The notes under the pieces were generated by a model. The model was not told where the DNA came from. It saw only the letters and a list, made by a program, of their open reading frames with translations, and searched no databases. 64,000 nucleotides of DNA from Oceanicola sp. 22II-s10i. GTDB lineage: Bacteria; Pseudomonadota; Alphaproteobacteria; Rhodobacterales; Rhodobacteraceae. Numbering within the stretch: position 1 is the stretch's first letter; every line of letters starts with the position of its first letter. This document shows positions 8,472-16,060 of the stretch, in pieces. The stretch is from positions 1 to 64,000 of the forward strand of contig NZ_AQQU01000004.1 in NCBI RefSeq assembly GCF_002210105.1. The letters are read 5' to 3'. Position numbers and translations under genes: made by a program.

Positions 8472-9458
8472 TCACTTGATGATGCCGATCTCGCGCGAGA
8501 TGTTCTGGATCTGCGCGACCGACTCCGACACGAAGGTCTGGAAGGCGTCGCCCTGCAGGTCCAGCGGCGCCATGCCGTTGGCAGCCATCACGGCTTTCCA
8601 CTCGTCGGATGCGTAGAGCTCGCCGATCTTGGACACCCATGCGTCATAGGCTTCGTCCGACATGCCGCCCGGTGCGTAGAACCCGCGCCAGTTCGCGCCG
8701 ATGGCGTCGACGCCCTGTTCCCGTGCGGTCGGGAAGTCGGCGAATTCACCGTCCAGACGCTCCGGCGCCAGCACCGCGATCACCTTGATGTCGCCCGAGT
8801 CGACGAAGCCCTTGGCTTCCGAGATGTCGCCGGTGAAGGCCTGCACCGAACCGGCCAGCAGCTGGGTCACGGCCTCGCCGCCGCCGTCGAAGGCGATGTA
8901 CTTGACCTTGCGCACGTCCTCGATGCCATAGGCGCTGGCCGCGATCAGGACCTTCAGGTGGTCCCAGCCACCGACGGCGGACCCGCCCGCGACGGAAACC
9001 GAGGTCGGATCGGCCTTGATCTGGTCGAGCAGCTGCGTGAGCGAGGTGATCTCGCTGTTGGCGGCCACGGCGATCACGCCGTAGTCGGCGCCGACGGAGG
9101 CGACCCAGCGGACCTGGTCCATGGTGTTACCCGGAAACGCACCCTGCGCGAGGCGGGTTGCGGTCGCGGACGACGCGGCGACGATCAGGTCGTTGCTGTC
9201 GTTGCGCTTGTTGACGACTTCGGCATAGGCCACGCCACCGCCGCCACCGGCGAGGTTGACGACCTGCATGGTCTTGTCGATCAGGCCGAGGTCCTGCAGC
9301 GTCTTGCCGACCTGGCGGCACGTGAAGTCCCAGCCACCGCCCGGGTTCGCCGGTGCGATGCACTCGGGGCTTTCGGGCATGAACTGCGCGTTGGCGGCCA
9401 GCGCCGAAACGCCCAGCACGGCAGCCGCAACGAAGGTGCGGGTTGCATTGAAGATCAT
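8472..9458 (-). CDS. tctC: Tripartite tricarboxylate transporter, periplasmic binding protein TctC
   Basis: 328 residues with a signal peptide (MIFNATRTFVAAAVLGVSALAANA, cut near residue 24) and the TctC pattern ECIAPANPGGGWDFTCRQ followed by VVNLAGGGGGVAYAEVV, the two beta-alpha loops that hold the carboxylate. An AGGAGG site precedes the ATG. It is the first gene of tctCBA and diverges from the two-component genes. Confidence 0.92.
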   Translation of the reverse strand: MIFNATRTFVAAAVLGVSALAANAQFMPESPECIAPANPGGGWDFTCRQVGKTLQDLGLIDKTMQVVNLAGGGGGVAYAEVVNKRNDSNDLIVAASSATATRLAQGAFPGNTMDQVRWVASVGADYGVIAVAANSEITSLTQLLDQIKADPTSVSVAGGSAVGGWDHLKVLIAASAYGIEDVRKVKYIAFDGGGEAVTQLLAGSVQAFTGDISEAKGFVDSGDIKVIAVLAPERLDGEFADFPTAREQGVDAIGANWRGFYAPGGMSDEAYDAWVSKIGELYASDEWKAVMAANGMAPLDLQGDAFQTFVSESVAQIQNISREIGIIK

Positions 9459-9582
9459 GGATGTCCTCCTCTTGATGGCAGACGCGCGTCTTTGTGCGCC
9501 ACACCGGAAATTCCCCGCTGGACCGTGCTGCGCTTGGCAGTCTCCCCCGTCGCGGGTTAGGAAGGGTCTCTAACGCAACAAC

Positions 9583-9600
9583 CTGTCACGAACCTGTCAT
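9583..9600. promoter_or_regulatory. Direct-repeat operator resembling a Pho box
   Basis: Two 7-base units, CTGTCAC and CTGTCAT, are separated by GAAC, giving an 11-bp period in the 184-bp divergent gap between tctC and tctD. OmpR/PhoB-family regulators bind head-to-tail repeats with this spacing, and the units match the PhoB consensus closely. Because the adjacent gene encodes a PhoB-type regulator, this may be its own site rather than a phosphate box. Confidence 0.6.
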
Positions 9601-9642
9601 TAACTCGGGTGAAAGGCAGGGACCGGAAGGAAGGGCGCTGCG

Positions 9643-10314
9643 ATGCGGGTGCTGATGGTCGAGGATGCCGTCGACCTTGCGGAGGGCGTGGTCGCACGCC
9701 TCGGCCGGTCGGGCATCGTCTGCGACCTTGCCACCTGCATCGAGGAGGCGCGGGATTTCCACGCGGTGCAGAGCTACGACGCCGTCATCCTCGACATCAA
9801 CCTGCCGGACGGGTCGGGCCTGTCGTTCCTCAGGGATATCCGCGCCGGGGGCGACCGGACCCCGGTGCTGATGCTGACGGCCCTCGTCTCCGTGGACGAC
9901 CGGGTCGGCGCGCTGGACATCGGGGCGGATGACTACCTGGGCAAGCCCTTCGATCAGCGCGAGCTCGAGGCGCGGCTGCGGGCCATCGTGCGGCGGCAGG
10001 GCGAACACAGGGGCGACCAGATCACCCTCGGGCCGCTGGTGTTCTTTCCGGCGAACCAGACCGCGACGCTGGACGGCGCCCGGCTGGACCTCACCCGGCG
10101 CGAGGCGGCGCTGCTCGACGTCATGATGCGGCATCAGGGGCAGGTGCTGACCAAGCAGCGGCTCTACGATTCCCTCTACGGCTTCGACGACGCCGATGTC
10201 GGCGTGAACGCGATCGAGCTCTACGTCGCCCGGCTGCGCAAGAAGCTGGCGGGTTCGGGCGTCTCGATCGCCACGCAGCGCGGTATCGGCTACCGCATCT
10301 GCCAGGATGACTGA
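9643..10314 (+). CDS. tctD: OmpR/PhoB-type response regulator, TctD-like
   Basis: 223 residues: receiver domain (phospho-acceptor Asp51 in VILDINLPD, conserved Thr in MLTAL, Lys in GKPFD) and a C-terminal winged helix (about 125-220, ending QRGIGYRIC). An AAGGAAGG site precedes the ATG. Its stop overlaps the kinase start by 8 bases. Position opposite tctC and next to a TctE-like kinase suggests that it induces tctCBA, as TctD does in Salmonella; the operator-like repeat just upstream supports this. Confidence 0.9.
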   Translation: MRVLMVEDAVDLAEGVVARLGRSGIVCDLATCIEEARDFHAVQSYDAVILDINLPDGSGLSFLRDIRAGGDRTPVLMLTALVSVDDRVGALDIGADDYLGKPFDQRELEARLRAIVRRQGEHRGDQITLGPLVFFPANQTATLDGARLDLTRREAALLDVMMRHQGQVLTKQRLYDSLYGFDDADVGVNAIELYVARLRKKLAGSGVSIATQRGIGYRICQDD

Positions 10315-11701
10315 GCCGCGCCCCCCGGTCAGCCTCGTCGCGCGGGTGCTGGCGGCGGTGATCGGGATTCTCGTGGCGGGCGGCCTGCTGGTGGCCGGCT
10401 CGACTTGGTTCAACGGGCGGCAGGCGGCGCGGCAGGCCTATGACCGGATCCTGCTGGGGGCGGCCAACGACATCGCGGAATCCGTGCGGGTGCAGGGCGG
10501 CGTGCCGGTGGCGGACCTGCCGGTCTCGGCCTTCGAGCTGCTGGCGCAGGCCCCGGACGACCGCATCCACTACGTCGTGAGGGGTCCGGCGGGCACTTAT
10601 CTGACCGGTCTGGACGACACCCCGGCGGGTCCGCGCGGGTCGGGGGCCGTGGGGCCCGTCTATTTCGACGCGCAGATGCAGGGTGAGCCGGCGCGTTATG
10701 TCCGGGTGACGCGGCTTTTTGCCGAACGCGACTTCTCGGGCGAGGTGTCGGTCACCGTCGGCCAGACGCTGCGGGCGCGGCAGGCGATGGCGCTGGACCT
10801 GATGCTGGACGCGCTGTGGCCGATGCTGCTGGCCGGGATCGCGATGCTGGTGATGGCATGGTTCGTCGTGCGCGGGGCGATGCGCCCGCTGGACGCGCTG
10901 TCCGAGGGCATGACCGCCCGCGACCCCTACGACCTGACCCCCATGTCGACCGAGGGCCTGCCGCGCGAGTTGCAGGTCATGCTGGGCGCCGTCAACCGCT
11001 TCATGGGGCGGCTCGACCGGCAGGTCGACGCGATGCGCAACCTGATCTCGGACACCGCGCACCAGCTGCGCACCCCGGTCGCCGCGATCCGGGTGCAGGC
11101 CGAGACGATCCTCGACATCCCGGAGCCCGAGCCGCGCGAGCGGGCGCTGGCGCGGCTGCTGGCGCGAACCCGGTCGCTGGGCACGCTGCTGGACCAGCTC
11201 CTGTCTCGCGCGCTGGTGATCCACCGCACCGACAGCGCCCCGCGCCTGCCACTCGACCTGCGCGAGGTGGCGCTGGACATCGTGGAACGGAGCGATCACG
11301 AACTGCTGTCGCCGGGGGCCGAGGTGCGGCTGGTGATCGGCGAGGAGCCGGTGATGGTGGCCGCCGACGCGTTCTCCGTGACCGAGGCGGGTCGGAACCT
11401 GCTGTCCAACGCGCTCAAGCATGGCCGCGCCCCGGTCCTGATCGGGGTGGAGGGGGGCGCCGCCGAGGCCGCGCTCTGGGTGCAGGATGCGGGCCCCGGA
11501 CCGGATGCCGAAACCACGGCCCGGCTGGGCGCCCGGTTCGAACGCAGCCAGTCCTCGCCCGAGGACAGCGCGGGTCTGGGCCTGTCCATCGTCAAGGCCG
11601 TGGCGGCGGCCTTCGGCGGGCGGATGGAGATGGCGCAAAGGGACGACGGGTTCCGCGTCTCGCTGATCCTGCCCGCGCTGCAGGCGGAGGATACGCCCTG
11701 A
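10307..11701 (+). CDS. tctE: Sensor histidine kinase, TctE-like
   Basis: 464 residues. A first membrane segment (about 14-34) and a second (about 164-186) flank a periplasmic domain of the TctE/2CSK_N type. A HAMP-like linker follows, then the dimerisation box with phospho-acceptor His252 (SDTAHQLRTPVAA), an N box (NLLSNALKHG) and G boxes (DAGPGPDAE; SAGLGLSIVKAV). Its ATG overlaps the tctD stop, and its TGA overlaps the probable CTG start of the binding-protein gene, so sensor, regulator and binding protein are translationally coupled. Confidence 0.92.
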   Translation: MTEPRPPVSLVARVLAAVIGILVAGGLLVAGSTWFNGRQAARQAYDRILLGAANDIAESVRVQGGVPVADLPVSAFELLAQAPDDRIHYVVRGPAGTYLTGLDDTPAGPRGSGAVGPVYFDAQMQGEPARYVRVTRLFAERDFSGEVSVTVGQTLRARQAMALDLMLDALWPMLLAGIAMLVMAWFVVRGAMRPLDALSEGMTARDPYDLTPMSTEGLPRELQVMLGAVNRFMGRLDRQVDAMRNLISDTAHQLRTPVAAIRVQAETILDIPEPEPRERALARLLARTRSLGTLLDQLLSRALVIHRTDSAPRLPLDLREVALDIVERSDHELLSPGAEVRLVIGEEPVMVAADAFSVTEAGRNLLSNALKHGRAPVLIGVEGGAAEAALWVQDAGPGPDAETTARLGARFERSQSSPEDSAGLGLSIVKAVAAAFGGRMEMAQRDDGFRVSLILPALQAEDTP

Positions 11702-12750
11702 AACACCTTGTCTCCCTCGCGATCGCTGTGTCCTGCGTCCTGGCGCTCAGCCTGTCCCTCCCCGCGATGGCGCAGGAGGACCGGGCACGCTTCGGCGCGG
11801 GGCCCGATGTGCTGCTGGTCCGCTCGACCACCGACATCGGCATCATCCGTCCGGTGATCGACGCCTTCATCGCCGCCAACCCGGATCTGTCCGTCGATTA
11901 CGAGCAGTGGGGGTCCAACGACCTATTCGCGATCACCCGCGAGGCCTGTCAGGGGCAGGGCGACCCTGCCGATGCCGTGATCTCCTCCGCCGTCCAGCAG
12001 ATGGTCTGGCTGGTCAACGCCGCCTGCGCCGCGCCCTACCGGTCGGCCCTGACGGCGGCGCTGCCCGCCGACCGTCGCTGGCGGGACGAGATCTGGGGCA
12101 TCACCGAGGAACCCGCCGTCACCGTCTACAACAAGCGCGCGATCGGCGGCGCGGACATCCCGCGCGACCGCTTTGCGCTGCTCGACATGATGCGCGCGCA
12201 GCCGGATTTCCTGCGTGGGCGGATCGCCACCTACGACATACAGGAATCCGGGCTGGGCTACCTCTTCGCCCATATCGACAGCCTCGAGGCGACGACCTTC
12301 GGCGCGATGCTCGAAGGCTTTGCCCGTGTCGGCGCCATCGCCACCTGCTGCTCGGCCGAGATCATCGACGGTGTCGCTGAGGGGCGCTACTACATCGCCT
12401 ACAACGTGCTCGGCTCCTACATCGCGGGCGCGCTCTCGCCCGAGGTGGGCGTCATCCTGCCCGAGGATTACACGCTGGTCCTGTCCCGCAGCCTGCTGAT
12501 CCCGCGCGCGGCGCGGAACCCGGACGGGGCCGCGCGGCTGCTCGACTTCGTCCTCTCGTCCGAAGGTCGGGCTTTGTTGGCCGCGGCGGGGCTGGCGATG
12601 CGGGCGGACCCGGACGAATCCGGCCTGCTGCCGAGCGCCAAGCGCGCGATCGCGCTGTCCCCCGCGCTGCTGATCGCGATGGACGCCAACCGGCGCAGCC
12701 GCCTGTTCACGCTGTGGGAGGACGCGTTCATCGAGGCGGCGACGCCATGA
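11698..12750 (+). CDS. Periplasmic solute-binding protein (ferric-type family), probable CTG start
   Basis: About 350 residues. A signal peptide (KHLVSLAIAVSCVLALSL, then LPAMAQ; cut near residue 26) is followed by a type-2 periplasmic binding fold of the iron/extracellular solute family. No ATG, GTG or TTG lies before the signal peptide at a useful distance from a ribosome binding site. The frame begins at CTG, 7 bases after GGAGGA, and overlaps the kinase stop as CTGA. A GTG 10 codons later would cut the signal peptide and lacks a site. No permease or ATPase is nearby, so I infer a role as ligand-presenting partner of the kinase rather than a transporter part. Confidence 0.78.
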   Translation: MKHLVSLAIAVSCVLALSLSLPAMAQEDRARFGAGPDVLLVRSTTDIGIIRPVIDAFIAANPDLSVDYEQWGSNDLFAITREACQGQGDPADAVISSAVQQMVWLVNAACAAPYRSALTAALPADRRWRDEIWGITEEPAVTVYNKRAIGGADIPRDRFALLDMMRAQPDFLRGRIATYDIQESGLGYLFAHIDSLEATTFGAMLEGFARVGAIATCCSAEIIDGVAEGRYYIAYNVLGSYIAGALSPEVGVILPEDYTLVLSRSLLIPRAARNPDGAARLLDFVLSSEGRALLAAAGLAMRADPDESGLLPSAKRAIALSPALLIAMDANRRSRLFTLWEDAFIEAATP

Positions 12751-13700
12751 CGGGTGGCAGGGGGATGATCCTGTGCTGCGGCGAGGCGCTGATCGACATG
12801 ATCCCGCATCCGACCACGGCCGGGCGTGACGGCTACGTCCCGCATCCCGGCGGCGGCTTGCTGAACACGGCGATCGCGCTCGGCCGGCTCGGTCTACCGG
12901 CGGGGGTATTTACCGGCCTGTCCACGGACCTCTTCGGCGAGTTTCTGGTCCGCGCGCTGGCGGACAGCCACGTCGACACCACGCTCTCGGTCCGGTCGGC
13001 GCGGCCCACGACGCTGGCCTTCACCCACATCGTGGGCGGCGATGCGCGCTACAGCTTCCACGACGAGAACACGGCCGGGCGGATGCTGACGCCGGACGAC
13101 CTGCCCGCGCTGCCGGACGTGGTATCGACTCTGTTGTTCGGTGGATTCAGCCTGGCGGTCGAACCCTGCGCCGATGCCTATGCCGCGCTGCTGGACCGTG
13201 CCGGGGCGGACCGGGTGGTGATGATCGACCCGAACGTCCGGCCAGGCTTCATCGACGACGAGGCGCGGTATCGTGCCCGGCTGGACCGGATGCTGCGGCG
13301 GGCCGATATCGTGAAGCTGTCGGATGCCGATCTGGACTGGCTGATGCCGGGTCCGGCGTCCGAGGCCGACAGCGCCCGCGCGATCAGCGCCCTCGGCCCG
13401 GCGGTGGTGATCGTCACGCGCGGTGCTTTGGGGGCGGCAGGCTATCTGTCCGGCGACAGGACGGTCGCGGTGCCCGCCGTTCCGGCCAGCGTCGTCGACA
13501 CCATCGGGGCGGGTGACACGTTCAACGCGGGCGTTCTGGCCGGGCTCCACCGCGCGGGCGTTCTGGACCGGGACGGGGTGCGGAACCTCGATCCCGCCAC
13601 GCTGACCGCCGCGCTGGAACTCGGCGCGCGGGCAGCGGCGGTGACGGTCGGGCACAGCGGCGCGAACCCGCCTTGGCTGGCTGAGCTGGGCGAGGACTAG
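12747..13700 (+). CDS. PfkB-family carbohydrate kinase (fructokinase-like)
   Basis: 317 residues with both PfkB signatures: GGGLLNTAIALGRLG near residue 40 and DTIGAGDTFNAGVLAG near residue 255, where the Asp of GAGD is the catalytic base. The ATG overlaps the stop of the binding-protein gene as ATGA; an internal ATG six codons later (MILCCGEALIDM) follows a G-run and is a possible alternative. A phosphorylated sugar or sugar acid is the expected product. Its link to a tricarboxylate-type sensor operon is unusual. Confidence 0.85.
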   Translation: MTGGRGMILCCGEALIDMIPHPTTAGRDGYVPHPGGGLLNTAIALGRLGLPAGVFTGLSTDLFGEFLVRALADSHVDTTLSVRSARPTTLAFTHIVGGDARYSFHDENTAGRMLTPDDLPALPDVVSTLLFGGFSLAVEPCADAYAALLDRAGADRVVMIDPNVRPGFIDDEARYRARLDRMLRRADIVKLSDADLDWLMPGPASEADSARAISALGPAVVIVTRGALGAAGYLSGDRTVAVPAVPASVVDTIGAGDTFNAGVLAGLHRAGVLDRDGVRNLDPATLTAALELGARAAAVTVGHSGANPPWLAELGED

Positions 13701-13760
13701 GGCGCCGCAAGCCGGAGATCAGCTGGCGTCAATACTCCGGGGAGGCCGGGATTTCGAAAT

Positions 13761-13781
13761 TCATCCCATAATATGGAATGA
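13761..13781. promoter_or_regulatory. Near-perfect palindrome, upstream operator of the acyl-CoA dehydrogenase set
   Basis: The core CCATA-A-TATGG is a perfect palindrome, and the flanks TCAT/ATGA extend the symmetry to 21 bp with one mismatched pair. The half-site TCCC-ATAATAT-GGAA recurs at 13896-13910 with the same geometry. A perfect ATTTCGAAAT palindrome lies just before it at 13751-13760. A nearby IclR gene could encode the factor that binds; this is inference. Confidence 0.55.
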
Positions 13782-13840
13782 TATCGGCCCCTCTTTGCCT
13801 GCGCCTGATGTGATTCATTTCGAAGCCTGTGTATCAGCAG

Positions 13841-13870
13841 TTGACACACGGCAATCCCCTCGACGAGACT
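13841..13870 (+). promoter_or_regulatory. Possible sigma-70 promoter
   Basis: A perfect TTGACA is followed after 18 bases by GAGACT, a poor -10 element. If real, transcription would start near 13877 and the second palindrome would lie just downstream of the start, in a blocking position. Confidence 0.35.
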
Positions 13871-13895
13871 TTCATTCGCTATGGAAGGACATTTG

Positions 13896-13910
13896 TCCCA
13901 TAATGTGGGA
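13896..13910. promoter_or_regulatory. Second operator-like inverted repeat
   Basis: TCCCA-TAATG-TGGGA is a perfect inverted repeat that ends 9 bases before the dehydrogenase start codon. It shares TCCC-ATAAT-N-T-GGRA with the site at 13761-13781; the two centres are 132 bp apart. Confidence 0.55.
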
Positions 13911-13919
13911 GATGTGGCG

Positions 13920-15071
13920 ATGGATTTCACCTGGACCGAGGAGGACGCGGCCTACCGCGCCCGCATCCGCGCGTTTCTCGAACGCGAACTGCCCGACACA
14001 TGGCCCGACATCGCCCGCCACGGCCCCGGATCGGCCGAGCAGACGGCGTTCAGCCTCGACTTCTGCCCCAAGCTGGCCGAGGCCGGCCTGCTGATCCCGC
14101 ACTGGCCCGAGGAATGGGGCGGTGCCGCCCGTCCCGCATGGGAGCATTTCATTCTGGGCGAGGAGCTCTGGCGCGCGGGCGAGCCGCGCGGGGCGCAGTA
14201 CATGAACGTCAACTGGATCGGGCCGGTGCTGATGAAATACGGCTCGCCCGAGCAGAAGGCGCGGTACCTGCCCGAGATGGCGCAGGGGCGGGCGATCTGG
14301 TGCCAGGGCTTCTCCGAACCGAACGCCGGGTCCGACCTTGCCTCGCTCAGGACCCGCGCGGTGCGGGACGGTGCGGATTACGTCATCAACGGACAGAAAA
14401 TCTGGACCTCCTACGCGGCGCTGGCGGGCACCTGTTTCCTGCTGGCCCAGACCGGGGATGCCGGGGGCGGCCGGTCGGGCATCGCGATCTTCCTCGTACC
14501 GATGGACACGCCGGGGATCGAGGTGCGGGCGATCCCCAGCCTCATCGGCCATGGCGACATCCACGAGGTCTTCTTCACCGACGTCCGTGTGCCCGCCTCG
14601 GCCCGTGTCGGCGAAGAAGGCGAGGGCTGGGCGATCATCTCCTACGGGCTGGCCAACGAACGGGTCGGGATCCCGCGCTATGAAATGGCCAGCCACGAGC
14701 TGGACAGGATGGTGGCCGAACTGAAGGCGCGCGGACAGTTCGGCGACAGCGTGGTGCGCAGCCGTGCGGCGGCGGCGGGGGCGGCCTGCGAGGCGGCGCG
14801 GCTGCAGGTCTATCGCGTCGTGGACGGCCGCGCGCGCAACCTCGCCCCCGGCAGCGACTCCAACCTCGCCCGCGTGGCGGTGGTGACGGCGGAACACGCG
14901 GTCACGGATTTCGGCATGGATTTCCTGCCCGACTGCTTCAGCGGCACGGACCACCCGTCTTTCCTGTCGCACCACGAACGCGCCATCGTCACCGGGATCG
15001 CGGCGGGGGCGGCGGAAATCCAGCTGAACCTCGTGGCGCGCCGCCACCTGAACCTGCCCAAGGGGGCCTGA
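13920..15071 (+). CDS. Acyl-CoA dehydrogenase, large subunit of a probable heteromeric pair
   Basis: 383 residues, normal ACAD length: N-terminal helical domain, the flavin segment WCQGFSEPNAGSDLASLRT (about 120-140), a middle beta domain and a C-terminal helical domain ending near [21 protein letters not shown]. The ATG preceded by GGGAG was chosen; an ATG 13 codons upstream has no site and would put the second palindrome inside the gene. A smaller, divergent ACAD-like gene follows after 3 bases, the arrangement of alpha2beta2 dehydrogenases for large acyl groups such as steroid side chains. The substrate is unknown. Confidence 0.88.
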   Translation: MDFTWTEEDAAYRARIRAFLERELPDTWPDIARHGPGSAEQTAFSLDFCPKLAEAGLLIPHWPEEWGGAARPAWEHFILGEELWRAGEPRGAQYMNVNWIGPVLMKYGSPEQKARYLPEMAQGRAIWCQGFSEPNAGSDLASLRTRAVRDGADYVINGQKIWTSYAALAGTCFLLAQTGDAGGGRSGIAIFLVPMDTPGIEVRAIPSLIGHGDIHEVFFTDVRVPASARVGEEGEGWAIISYGLANERVGIPRYEMASHELDRMVAELKARGQFGDSVVRSRAAAAGAACEAARLQVYRVVDGRARNLAPGSDSNLARVAVVTAEHAVTDFGMDFLPDCFSGTDHPSFLSHHERAIVTGIAAGAAEIQLNLVARRHLNLPKGA

Positions 15072-15074
15072 GCG

Positions 15075-15995
15075 ATGCGGTTCGAACCCAACGACAGCCA
15101 GGCGACCTTTGCCGGAGTACTGGGCCAGATGCTGGCAGCCCCGCAGGCCGGGTTTCAGGCCGTGCCGGACTGGGGCCGCTTCGACTACGGTGACCGGCTG
15201 GACCGGCAACTGGCCGAGAACGGCTTTTTCGACGCCGCGACCGAGGACGACCTCGGCCCGGTCGCGGCGGCGCTGATGGTGCATAACGTGGCGCGGGCGG
15301 CGGTCTGCGTGGAATGCGCGGCCTCGGCGCTGGTCCGCCCGTTTCTGGGGCGCGAGGTGCCGCGCCCGCTGGCGGTGGTGGTGGACGATGCGCCGGGGGC
15401 GATCCGCTACCTGCCGCAGGCGCGGGGCCTCGTGTCGATCACCGCCGATGCGGTGCACTACGCCGATCTGCCCGAAGGCGCGGTGACGCGGGTGGACAGC
15501 CTCTATGCCTACCCCATGGGCACTGTCGACCGCGCCGCGCTGGACTGGCAGCGGCTCGACGCCGATCCCGCCCGCCTGCGGGCGCTGTGGCAGGTGGCCG
15601 TCGCGGCGGAACTGGCCGGGCTGCTCGGCGCCGGGACAGAGGCCGTAATCGAACACGTCAGCCAGCGGCACCAGTTCGGCCAGCCGCTCGGTGCCTTTCA
15701 GGGCATTCAGCACCGGCTGGCTACCGCTGCAGTCGAGATTGATGGGGCAAGACTGCAGGCCCTTCGGGCAGCGCAGAGCGGCGGCATCGGGGATGCCGCC
15801 GCCGCGCTCGGCTATGCGCAGGGGATCGCGACACGGATCGGCTATGACCTGCACCAGTTCATGGGCGCCATGGGGATGACGCTGGAACATCCGCTGCACC
15901 GCTGGACCTACCGCGCGCGGCTGCTGCGGGCGGACATGGGCGGATCGGCGGCAAGCTACCTGGCCTATGCGGACGCAAGATGGGGCGCGGCATGA
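15075..15995 (+). CDS. Acyl-CoA dehydrogenase-like protein, small partner subunit
   Basis: 306 residues, shorter than a full ACAD. The C-terminal domain is recognisable (EHVSQRHQFGQPLGAFQGIQHRLA near 195-218 and LHQFMGAMGMTLEHPLHRW near 262), but the N-terminal half is divergent. In heteromeric ACADs the second subunit often supplies part of the flavin site without the catalytic Glu. It lies 3 bases after the large subunit and its stop overlaps the start of a 22-codon frame. Confidence 0.82.
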   Translation: MRFEPNDSQATFAGVLGQMLAAPQAGFQAVPDWGRFDYGDRLDRQLAENGFFDAATEDDLGPVAAALMVHNVARAAVCVECAASALVRPFLGREVPRPLAVVVDDAPGAIRYLPQARGLVSITADAVHYADLPEGAVTRVDSLYAYPMGTVDRAALDWQRLDADPARLRALWQVAVAAELAGLLGAGTEAVIEHVSQRHQFGQPLGAFQGIQHRLATAAVEIDGARLQALRAAQSGGIGDAAAALGYAQGIATRIGYDLHQFMGAMGMTLEHPLHRWTYRARLLRADMGGSAASYLAYADARWGAA

Positions 15996-16060
15996 CGGGC
16001 GGCGCAGGGTGGCGGGACGTCCGGCCCGCATTCCGTCGGATCATGGGGGCAGAGGCATGA
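15992..16060 (+). CDS. Possible 22-residue bridging reading frame
   Basis: An ATG overlaps the stop of the small ACAD subunit as ATGA. The frame (MTGGAGWRDV..., ending MGAEA) runs to a TGA that overlaps the start of the next gene, again as ATGA. It exactly fills the gap, as would a mini-cistron that carries ribosomes from one gene to the next. It could be chance; no family is recognisable. Confidence 0.3.
   Translation: MTGGAGWRDVRPAFRRIMGAEA

Noticed and set aside
13881-13919. Upstream ATG for the acyl-CoA dehydrogenase
   Set aside because: No ribosome site precedes it and it would place the operator-like palindrome inside the coding region; the ATG at 13920 has GGGAG.
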